Both the position numbers and the translations under genes were made by a program. Shown piece after piece: positions 30,765 to 37,753 of a stretch of DNA of 37,753 bases. Numbering within the stretch: the stretch's first letter is position 1; each line of letters starts with the position of its first letter. The stretch comes from an uncultured Collinsella sp. (GTDB taxonomy: Bacteria > Actinomycetota > Coriobacteriia > Coriobacteriales > Coriobacteriaceae). The stretch is from contig CAADTZ010000053.1 in NCBI GenBank assembly GCA_900752015.1, forward strand, positions 1 to 37,753. The letters are read 5' to 3'. Under the pieces are notes generated by a model. It made no database searches and was not told where the DNA came from. It saw nothing but the letters and a program-made list of their open reading frames with translations.

Positions 30765-31625
30765 ATGTCTTTTGCCATCATAACCGACTCCACGTCGGAC
30801 ATCTCCCCCGCCCGCGCCCAAGAGCTCGGCATTTACGTGATTCCGCTGCATGTGATTATCGAGGGCGAGGACCTGCTCGACCAGGTGCAGATTACCGCCC
30901 AAGAGTACGTCGCCCGCATGGCCGGCTCCGAGCAGCTGCCGCACACCTCGCAGCCGAGTGCCGGCGAGTTCAAGGAACTCTTTGACCGCGTGCGCGCCGA
31001 CGGCCACGATAGCGCCATCTTTATCTCGCTGTGCAGCGAGTGGTCCGCCTGCTATGCCAACGCCAGCCTGACGGCCGAAACGCACGAGCTCGACGTGCGC
31101 TGCATCGACTCGCGCACCGGCTCGGGCGCCGAGGGCCTGCTGGTGGAGTACGCGCTGGCCATGCGCGAGGACGGCCGCAGCCTGGACGAGACCGAGGCGC
31201 AGATCCGCGCGACGCTGCCCGACGCCCACCTGCTGCTGATTCCCCGCACGCTCGAGAATCTCGTTAAGAACGGCCGCGCGCCCAAGCTCGCCGGCCAGCT
31301 CACGCAAATGCTCAACATTCGCCTGGCCGTTTCGCCGGAGTGGAAATCGGGCGAGATCAAGGCCATAAAAAAGGGCCGCGGTGCCAAGCGCATCGTTACC
31401 AACACCATGGCCGATTGCCTCGCATTTTTGGCCGAGTATCCGGGCTCCAGCGTGCGCGTGCTCACGACCGGCGCCGCCGAGGAGCAGGAGCTTGTCAACG
31501 AGGCACTCGCGGGTCAGGATTACGTAGACGCCGGCACCGGCCCCATCGGCTGCACCATCGCCACCCACGTAGGCGTCGACGCCATCGCCATCAGCTACTG
31601 CCCCCGCTACCAGCCAACTCACTAG
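30765..31625 (+). CDS. DegV family fatty-acid-binding protein
   Basis: A 286-residue protein from ATG 30765 with AAAGGTG about 7 bases upstream; the 19-codon upstream extension is rejected because it overlaps the promoter. SFAIITDSTSDISPARAQELGIYVIPLHVIIEGE at the start, TSQPSAGEF near 75 and RCIDSRTGSGAEGLLVEYA near 115 are DegV landmarks. DegV proteins bind a fatty acid in a tunnel and, as FakB, present it to the kinase FakA. The FakA partner is not in this window. It is convergent with the toxin gene, with a palindromic repeat between. Confidence 0.92.
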   Translation: MSFAIITDSTSDISPARAQELGIYVIPLHVIIEGEDLLDQVQITAQEYVARMAGSEQLPHTSQPSAGEFKELFDRVRADGHDSAIFISLCSEWSACYANASLTAETHELDVRCIDSRTGSGAEGLLVEYALAMREDGRSLDETEAQIRATLPDAHLLLIPRTLENLVKNGRAPKLAGQLTQMLNIRLAVSPEWKSGEIKAIKKGRGAKRIVTNTMADCLAFLAEYPGSSVRVLTTGAAEEQELVNEALAGQDYVDAGTGPIGCTIATHVGVDAIAISYCPRYQPTH

Positions 31626-31638
31626 GGACGCCCACATC

Positions 31639-31705
31639 AGTTGCGGTGGAATAGGGACTGTTTTTGGCTTATTAGCCGCCAATCAATCCCTATTCCACCG
31701 CAACT
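31639..31705. repeat. Palindrome with TTGCGGTGGAATAG-type arms, copy 2
   Basis: AGTTGCGGTGGAATAGGGA at 31639-31657 pairs perfectly with 31687-31705 (19 bp), with an inner GGCT-TATT-AGCC hairpin in the loop. The outer 14 bases of the arm are shared with the copy at 28365, while the bases toward the loop differ on both sides in step, so pairing is preserved. It sits between the degV and yafQ stop codons. Confidence 0.85.
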
Positions 31706-31718
31706 TAGAAATCGGCAA

Positions 31719-32027
31719 TCAGCCCTGCGGACCCTGGAACAGCTCCTCATGAGAGCCCATTCTGACCAGCCGGATCACAGGATTAGTCTTATGCGGCAAG
31801 TAGAGAACGACCACGTCGACCAAGCCATCGGATAGATGGAAATCGATGTGGCCGTTGTAGTTGCCGCCCGGGTTTGAAAGCTCATGGGCGCCATATTCCG
31901 CGGGAAGCGAGCCGTGAGCTGCAAGCTCTGCGACCGCCGCCCTAAACTCGGTTTTTAGCTGCGGATGGATGCGCATCGTCCGTTTGTAATCCGCCTTAAA
32001 CTGAGCCTCGACTTTAATCTCAAACAT
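31719..32027 (-). CDS. yafQ: YafQ-like mRNA interferase toxin (RelE/YoeB superfamily)
   Basis: A 102-residue toxin with FKADYKRTMRIHPQL at the start, a middle HELSNPGGNYNGHIDFHLSD segment and VIRLVRMGSHEELFQ at the end. Asp and His of the HIDFHLSD segment, His of GSHEELF and the following Phe match the YafQ catalytic set (Asp61, His63, Asp67, His87, Phe91 of the E. coli protein); the Trp68 equivalent is not evident. It would cleave mRNA on the ribosome. It lies 2 bases downstream of the antitoxin stop codon, the usual order. Toxin family is firm; target codon preference is not known. Confidence 0.92.
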   Translation of the reverse strand: MFEIKVEAQFKADYKRTMRIHPQLKTEFRAAVAELAAHGSLPAEYGAHELSNPGGNYNGHIDFHLSDGLVDVVVLYLPHKTNPVIRLVRMGSHEELFQGPQG

Positions 32028-32029
32028 CG

Positions 32030-32329
32030 CTAGTCCTCATCGAGGAACGATATAAGCTCATCAGCGTTATTGAATGACGGGCTGTCGTCCGTCAAAATCC
32101 CCAACTCATGAGCCTCGGCGATCACCATGGCGCGTCTCGTCGCCTCGTTGGGCACCTCTGCCCTTCCTACGATCTCAAAAGGAATCTTTCGCTGATTTAC
32201 CAGCTGCCGAACAGCAAGGTTGAGATACGAATTGAGACTTAGACCAACCGTATCCAAGAACTCAGTCGCCTGCTCCTTGAGCCCCTCTTCGATGCGAACC
32301 GTCGTAGGCTTAACCGTTGCAGTGGACAT
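32030..32329 (-). CDS. dinJ: RelB/DinJ-family antitoxin
   Basis: A 99-residue protein from ATG 32329, AGGAGG 7 bases upstream. VKPTTVRIEEGLKEQATEFLDTVGLSLNSYLNLAVRQLV near residues 6-44 is the ribbon-helix-helix DNA-binding half typical of RelB/DinJ (motif LNSYLNLAVRQ). The rest is acidic and ends DELISFLDED, the toxin-neutralising tail. It precedes and is translationally close to the toxin gene, so it is the antitoxin and probably represses its own promoter with the toxin as co-repressor. A 14-bp palindrome lies 47 bases upstream. Confidence 0.93.
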   Translation of the reverse strand: MSTATVKPTTVRIEEGLKEQATEFLDTVGLSLNSYLNLAVRQLVNQRKIPFEIVGRAEVPNEATRRAMVIAEAHELGILTDDSPSFNNADELISFLDED

Positions 32330-32375
32330 ACACGACCTCCTCGCCTCGTCTTTTGCATCAGTATACCCAATTTAG

Positions 32376-32411
32376 ATGGCAGACTGATGTTAAATAGCAT
32401 CAGTCTGCCAT
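32376..32411 (-). promoter_or_regulatory. 14-bp perfect palindrome upstream of the antitoxin gene
   Basis: ATGGCAGACTGATG (32376-32389) pairs perfectly with 32398-32411 around TTAAATAG. A GCATCAGT half-site also recurs at 32355. It could be the autoregulation operator of dinJ-yafQ or a 3' hairpin for the LOG gene, whose stop lies 32 bases to the right. There is no T-run on either strand. Confidence 0.5.
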
Positions 32412-32442
32412 TCACAATACTACAACGACAGGCACGCTCGCC

Positions 32443-33201
32443 CTATATCAACCCGCTCAGGGCGATGTCGACGGCCTCGTTGAGGTCGTCGGTGATGTGG
32501 ACGAGGTCTGGATCGAGCGGGCTAATCATGCCGGCATCCATCACCGGGCCGTTGAGCCAGTCGAACAGGCCTTGCCAGTACTCGCTGCCCACCAGTACGA
32601 GCGGCATGCGCTTGACCTTGTGCGTCTGCACCAGCGTGAGCACCTCGAACATCTCGTCGAGCGTGCCGAAACCGCCGGGGAACACGATGGCACCCGAGCT
32701 GTACTTAACGAACATGGTCTTACGCACAAAGAAGTAGCGGAAGTCCATACCCAGGTTCACGTATTTGTTGAGCCCCTGCTCGTGCGGAAGCTCGATACCC
32801 AAGCCGACCGACTTGCCGTTGGCACTCGCCGCCCCCCTGTTGGCCGCCTCCATAATGCCGGGGCCGCCGCCGGTGATAACCGCCACGCCGCGCTGCGCGA
32901 TCTTGCGGCCGACCGTGCGCGCCGCCTTGTAGAGCGGATCGGTCTTGGGCGTGCGGGCACTGCCGAAGATGGTCACCGCGGGCCCGAGCTCGGCAAGCGC
33001 GCCAAAGCCATCGACGAATTCTGTCTGAATACGAAGGACGCGCCACGGATCGGCATGCAACCAGTCGGTTGAATCTTCGGGCGCCAGCAGGTTGGCGTAG
33101 GTGTTGTCCTTAGGAATCATGGGGCCGCGCATGACCACGGGGCCGCGGCGGTACGTCTCGTCGTAGGCGGGCTCGCCCTCGACGTTCTCATTCTTAATCA
33201 T
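32443..33201 (-). CDS. TIGR00730/LOG family Rossmann-fold protein
   Basis: A 252-residue protein; ATG 33201 with AGGAG 8 bases upstream is preferred over a 23-codon longer frame. The Rossmann-like part starts at AVTIFGSARTPKTDPLYKAA, with TGGGPGIMEAANRGA near 110-125 and the diagnostic PGGFGTLDEMFEVLT near 180-195. These two motifs form the active site of LOG-type cytokinin riboside monophosphate hydrolases and related nucleotide N-glycosidases. The bacterial role may be nucleotide turnover. The first 60 residues are an extra segment without a recognised domain. Confidence 0.92.
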   Translation of the reverse strand: MIKNENVEGEPAYDETYRRGPVVMRGPMIPKDNTYANLLAPEDSTDWLHADPWRVLRIQTEFVDGFGALAELGPAVTIFGSARTPKTDPLYKAARTVGRKIAQRGVAVITGGGPGIMEAANRGAASANGKSVGLGIELPHEQGLNKYVNLGMDFRYFFVRKTMFVKYSSGAIVFPGGFGTLDEMFEVLTLVQTHKVKRMPLVLVGSEYWQGLFDWLNGPVMDAGMISPLDPDLVHITDDLNEAVDIALSGLI

Positions 33202-33225
33202 GGGTGCTCCTATCGAAAATAGAAA

Positions 33226-33262
33226 CGGGCGGGATCGACGCCATGCGCCAAACACCCGCCCG
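33226..33262 (-). terminator. Terminator-like hairpin before the LOG gene
   Basis: CGGGCGGG (33226-33233) pairs with 33255-33262, with an inner GACGCC/GGCGC-type stem. On the minus strand it is followed by TTTCTATTTT. It could end the tgt transcript about 150 bases past its stop codon. The T-run is imperfect. Confidence 0.55.
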
Positions 33263-33411
33263 AACATCAACTATTCGGTATGGTACCCACGATGCATAAA
33301 GTGCTTGCAAGCTATCGGTCAGCGGTCGCGCAGACGGTGTTAGTGAACGCGACGACCGATCGCCGCTTGGCCTTTACCGTTGCTCACGCCTCGCAAGCGC
33401 GTCCGCAGCTC

Positions 33412-34551
<1,140 letters not shown>

Positions 34552-34697
34552 AAACTGGAACTCCTTGGTTGCGGTTCATACGCAGACCATTATACGGGCA
34601 ACCAGCAAACCGCACCGACTCGACAGAAACTGATGCATTAAACGACTAGTCGTCGAGGACAATCTTCAGCGCCATCTTGCAAAGAAGTGTCCCAATC

Positions 34698-34732
34698 TGC
34701 CGGCACTTAGGGACTGTCCCCAAGTGCCGGCA
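34698..34732. repeat. 35-bp nested palindrome
   Basis: TGCCGGCACTT (34698-34708) pairs perfectly with 34722-34732, and GGGAC-T-GTCCC fills the loop, giving a nearly continuous stem. It is flanked on both sides by GTGTCCC-type stretches. The GGACA/TGTCC core recalls the 35-bp palindromes at 11715 and 24353, though the arms are unrelated. Confidence 0.75.
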
Positions 34733-34863
34733 AGAGTGTCCCTTATAGCTAGTCATTTAAGAACGTCCCCAACGACTACGAGATCATCTCCAACAGCCAA
34801 GGCAACGCCGATGCTCTGGCGACGTCAGCGAGCGGTCGCCAGGGCGAACAAATTGGCATGAAA

Positions 34864-34900
34864 AGAGGGCGGCATAGACCTTCTGGTCATGCCGCCCTCT
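34864..34900 (-). terminator. Terminator after the dehydrogenase gene
   Basis: AGAGGGCGGCAT (34864-34875) pairs with 34889-34900, continued by GACC-TTCT-GGTC inside. On the minus strand it is followed by TTTTC; on the plus strand by TTTG. It is about 75 bases past the dehydrogenase stop. Confidence 0.85.
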
Positions 34901-34974
34901 TTGAATGACAAGTTGTCGCCCTGGTGACCGCGCAGCGTCGAGCCGTTACGCGGTTTGGAAAAACCGCGTAACCC

Positions 34975-35775
34975 CTAAGGCCGCTGGCCCATTCCACCCT
35001 CGAGGGTGACGGTCTCGCCGTTCATGTACTTAAAGTCGGGACCGCAGAGCTGAACGACAACGCGGCCGATTTCCTTCTCGACGTCGCCGTAGTGACCCGC
35101 CGGCGGCATGTGGACGTTGGCCTTGAACGCCTCGGGATAAGCATCTTGGAAGTTCTCGAGCGCAGCGGTCCAAGCAAGCGGACAAACGATATTGACGTTG
35201 ATACCGTCCTTGCCCCACTCGTTGGCGGCAACGCGAGTCAGACCACGGATGCCCTCCTTGGCGGCGGCATAGCTGCACTGACCATAGTTGCCAAACAGGC
35301 CGGCGCCCGAGGCAAAGTTGACCACGGAGCCCTTGGTCTCCTTCAGGTGCGGATAGGCCTTCTGCATGTACAGATAGGTGGCATACAGACCGGAATAAAT
35401 GGCCAGGTTAAACTGATCCATGGTGTGGTCGGCGATGGTCACACCCGAGGCGCTGGCCTGAGCATTGTTGACGACGGCGTCGATGCGGCCGAACTCCTCA
35501 ATGGCCTTGTCGATAACGTTCTGGACGACAGCCTCGTTGTCCTGACCAGCCGAAACATCGGCCTGAACAGGCAGAACCTTGACACCGTACTCGGCCTCGA
35601 GGGACTCCTTGGCGGCCTCGAGCTTGGCGACGTTGCGGCCGGTGATAACGAGGTTCGCGCCCTCCTTGGCAAAAGCGATATCGATGCCGTAACCGATGGA
35701 GCCAGCGGAGCCGTCCTTAAGCGTGGCCTTGCCGCCGCCGGTGACGATCACGGTCTTACCAGTGAAAAGTCCCAT
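34975..35775 (-). CDS. Short-chain dehydrogenase, candidate bile acid 12alpha-hydroxysteroid dehydrogenase
   Basis: A 266-residue classical SDR from ATG 35775 (AAAGGAC upstream; the longer frame is promoter DNA). TVIVTGGG opens the Rossmann fold and LVITGRN near 58 has the Arg typical of NADP(H) use. VVNNAQASASG carries the NNA motif, and NFASGAGLFGNYGQCSYAAAKEG carries the catalytic Ser, Tyr-x-x-x-Lys set. By memory it closely resembles the 12alpha-HSDH of Clostridium sp. ATCC 29733: shared IYSGLYAT, GQCSYAAAKEGIRGL and the C-terminal GETVTLEGGMGQRP. No alignment was run. An extra 7-8 residues lie in the nucleotide-binding loop (KATLKDGSAGSIGYG). It would oxidise or reduce the 12-hydroxyl of bile acids in the cytosol. 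Confidence 0.75.
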   Translation of the reverse strand: MGLFTGKTVIVTGGGKATLKDGSAGSIGYGIDIAFAKEGANLVITGRNVAKLEAAKESLEAEYGVKVLPVQADVSAGQDNEAVVQNVIDKAIEEFGRIDAVVNNAQASASGVTIADHTMDQFNLAIYSGLYATYLYMQKAYPHLKETKGSVVNFASGAGLFGNYGQCSYAAAKEGIRGLTRVAANEWGKDGINVNIVCPLAWTAALENFQDAYPEAFKANVHMPPAGHYGDVEKEIGRVVVQLCGPDFKYMNGETVTLEGGMGQRP

Positions 35776-36069
35776 ATAAAGTCCTTTCAAATCGCGACGG
35801 GCGCACCCGCCGACTGCGCGCATCCAAATAAACGCGCCAAAAGCTGAAATGCAACTTTAACGGGTTCAAGTGAAAAATAAAGCCCATGGCAGGCGAACGG
35901 CGCAACGTCTTTCGGCGAAGGGAATGTCAAGTAAAAATTGGATAGAGTGGCCGAGTTTTTGCTATCGACGCGAGCCATCGAACACGTTTTGAAACTTTGC
36001 TGCGGCGCGCGGGATGTCGGCGCGAGACTTTATCATAGGGTGACAAACAACGATGAGGAGCACATGCCT

Positions 36070-37753
36070 ATGACAGACGAGCTGGACCCCCAGACTCAGC
36101 AGCATATTGATCATTCCGAAGACGCCGTCGACGACTGCGATACTCCTACCTGCGTCGACGCCTCCACCGATGCGCCCGCCACCGCAGATGCGCACGCCGG
36201 TGCGGATAAGGCAACAGACACAGACGATACTGTCGAGCATGATGAAAGCGAGCAGCCGGAGCCGAGCGATGCCGAACCTGACACGGACCCCGCCCCGCAA
36301 GCAGCGGGCCCCATCGAGGTTTCTTCGGAAGAAGAGCTCGATGCCGTCATGGACTCCATGATGGATGCTGTCAAAGCGATGAAAGACGCCGTGGCCGATG
36401 CCGATATTGATGCCGAAGAAGAGGAGGCCGCCGAGGCAGCCTCGACCTTTGTGCCCGGCGAGACTCCGGTTGCCGACCAAGGCAGTACCATGCCCTCGTT
36501 TCTGCAGCTCGAGCACCCCACGATTGGCGCCGATGCGGTCGATCCGCACGCAGCAGGCTTTTCTGTGGTCGAGGGCGGTACCGGCAATATCGCCGCGCCG
36601 CAGGCTGCCGATGCGGACGCTGCCGACACCACTCGCCCGACCGCCCCGCACTCCCCCGCCGCGAGCCGCGATCTGGGGACCGCTGTCTCGAACACTGCGA
36701 ACGCCGTGGGCACCTTTATCGCCCAGGGCGCCTCGGCCATGCGCGAGATGAACGCCGCGAAAAAGGCACTTGCCGATGCCCGCGCCCATCTGGCCGAACT
36801 TGAGCAGCGCATTGCCGATCAGGCCGAGGAACTCGAGACGCGCCAGGATATCGCAGGCCGCTACGACCAGATCGTCGCCGACCAGCGTCAGGCGATCGCC
36901 ACAGCGCAAAAGACTGCAGCGGCAGCCGAGATTGACCGTGATGCCCACGCCGCCAAAGCGACAGAGCTCAAGGGTCAGCTCGAACAAATGAAGACAGAGG
37001 ATGACGCGACCGAGCTCCGCCTGAAGGCCGCGCTCGATGCCGTGGAGGCCCGCGAGGCGAGCTCGCGCGAGACCGGCAACCGCCTCGTTCGCCGTCTTGA
37101 GGATTCCAAGCGCATCCGCGACAAGGTGCAGGCCGAGCGAGACGCCGGCATTGCCGCCGCACAACAAACCGTCGACGCCACGCGCGCCCAGCTCGAGACG
37201 CTGCGTCATGAGTATGCCGAGCTGCAACGCAATCCCTCGGCAAATCCCGCCAACTATACGGTGCGCACCAGCGAGCTCTCGATGCAGATCTCCGACACGG
37301 CAGATGCCCTGCGTAAAGCCGAAGAAGATGTCCCGCGCATCACCGCCGACCTTGAGCACTCGCTTGCCGCAGCCGAGCAGGCCGTCGAACAGGCGCAGGC
37401 CCCCATTGCCGAAGCCAAACGCGCGCACCAAGCCGTGACGACTGAGGCCGATGCCGCGCGCGACGAGCTGCAGACCGCAAAAACTGCCGCCACGACGCGC
37501 CAGCGCGAACTGCGCGAGAAGATCGCCGCCGAGGACAAGGCACGCCGCGACCAAGAGCAGAGCATCGCCAACGCCCAAGCAGATGCCGCACATGCGCAGT
37601 CGATCATCGAACAGGCGACCGAAGTACACGACCACCCAGAGATCACTGAGTCGCTTGCAGGATCCTTGGCCCGAGACAAAGCCGAACACGCCGAGACCGA
37701 GCGAGAGGTTACCCAGCTCGAAGCCACCGAGGACGCGGTGCGCGAGCGTACCC
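36070..37753 (+). CDS. Long acidic protein with coiled coil, C-terminal part outside the window
   Basis: A plus-strand frame stays open to the window edge (561 codons and one base). I prefer ATG 36070 over ATG 36064, since GAGGAG ends 9 bases before the former and only 3 before the latter. Residues 1-130 are rich in Asp, Glu and Ala. They include EEELDAVMDSMMDAVKAMKD. Residues about 195-560 form long Ala/Glu/Gln/Arg heptad-like helices (KALADARAHLAELEQRI). No transmembrane helix or catalytic motif is seen in the visible part. The shape suggests a structural or scaffold protein, for example linked to the cell envelope or chromosome. The family is not recognised. Confidence 0.8.
   Translation, partial: MTDELDPQTQQHIDHSEDAVDDCDTPTCVDASTDAPATADAHAGADKATDTDDTVEHDESEQPEPSDAEPDTDPAPQAAGPIEVSSEEELDAVMDSMMDAVKAMKDAVADADIDAEEEEAAEAASTFVPGETPVADQGSTMPSFLQLEHPTIGADAVDPHAAGFSVVEGGTGNIAAPQAADADAADTTRPTAPHSPAASRDLGTAVSNTANAVGTFIAQGASAMREMNAAKKALADARAHLAELEQRIADQAEELETRQDIAGRYDQIVADQRQAIATAQKTAAAAEIDRDAHAAKATELKGQLEQMKTEDDATELRLKAALDAVEAREASSRETGNRLVRRLEDSKRIRDKVQAERDAGIAAAQQTVDATRAQLETLRHEYAELQRNPSANPANYTVRTSELSMQISDTADALRKAEEDVPRITADLEHSLAAAEQAVEQAQAPIAEAKRAHQAVTTEADAARDELQTAKTAATTRQRELREKIAAEDKARRDQEQSIANAQADAAHAQSIIEQATEVHDHPEITESLAGSLARDKAEHAETEREVTQLEATEDAVRERT

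Larger units (their letters stand above)
34552..34974. other. Intergenic region with two hairpins, no gene seen
   Basis: The 423 bases upstream of tgt and downstream of the dehydrogenase contain a nested palindrome of the GGGAC type (34698-34732) and the dehydrogenase terminator (34864-34900), plus a CGACTAGTCG palindrome near 34641. The intervening sequence holds no frame with a ribosome site. Part of it (34800-34860) reads like ordinary coding composition but has no start. Confidence 0.5.

Noticed and set aside
35962..37689. A 575-codon open frame on the minus strand
   Set aside because: It is the antisense of the coiled-coil gene. It has no ribosome site and an implausible Gly/Cys/Leu/Arg composition, whereas the plus frame has GAGGAG and coherent helical sequence.

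Overview
The window looks like chromosomal DNA from a high-GC, gram-positive gut actinobacterium of the Coriobacteriia, most likely Collinsella. This is an inference from GC-rich codon use, AAGGAG-type ribosome sites, the gene families present, and a bile-acid-type dehydrogenase; no 16S rRNA or other marker is in the window. No rRNA, tRNA, CRISPR array or transposase gene was found.

Layout. Positions 1-5664: L-lactate permease (5' part only, minus strand), a Wzx-like membrane flippase, a PPP-type metallophosphoesterase and a CPA1 K+/H+ antiporter with two RCK_C domains. Positions 5892-11699: a serine-synthesis block (serC, serA), an M20 hydrolase, a shortened DUF1015-like protein, and two tandem histidine-phosphatase genes on the other strand. 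Positions 11782-16137: nitroreductase, HdeD-like membrane protein, UPF0178 protein, a His-rich heavy-metal exporter and a DEDDh exonuclease. Positions 16138-18099: an A/T-richer pocket with an orphan AbiEi-like/PD-(D/E)XK protein and a 255-bp inverted-repeat element. Positions 18026-21468: a metal-resistance module (ArsR/SmtB sensor, small HMA metallochaperone, Zn/Cd-type P1B ATPase), a very large hairpin, and a DtxR-family regulator. Positions 21656-24292: Cof-type HAD phosphatase and an ABC-F ATPase. Positions 24498-28160: the pstSCAB phosphate operon on the minus strand. Positions 28455-33201: PepV-like dipeptidase, HAD phosphatase, DegV protein, a DinJ-YafQ toxin-antitoxin pair and a LOG-family protein. 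Positions 33412-37753: tgt, a short-chain dehydrogenase closely resembling bile acid 12alpha-hydroxysteroid dehydrogenases, and the 5' part of a long acidic coiled-coil protein.

How the parts work together. Metal homeostasis is the most coherent theme. The ArsR sensor has an SmtB-type alpha5 zinc site, and three near-identical operators lie in front of the sensor and the ATPase. The DtxR-family gene and the His-rich exporter share a 14/15 promoter box, and a separate IdeR-like iron box lies between the nitroreductase and HdeD-like genes. Serine synthesis is represented by serC and serA but no classical serB is in the window; the two nearby histidine phosphatases are candidates for that step.

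The intergenic spaces are rich in palindromic elements of several recurring families: the TTGCGGTGGAATAG arm family, the GGACAGGCACC 35-mer, the GTAGAT/ATCTAC pair, a 123-bp element with 18-bp terminal repeats and a 127-bp cruciform. These, the 12alpha-HSDH candidate, the motif-less DUF1015-like protein and the AbiEi-like orphan are the points most worth follow-up.
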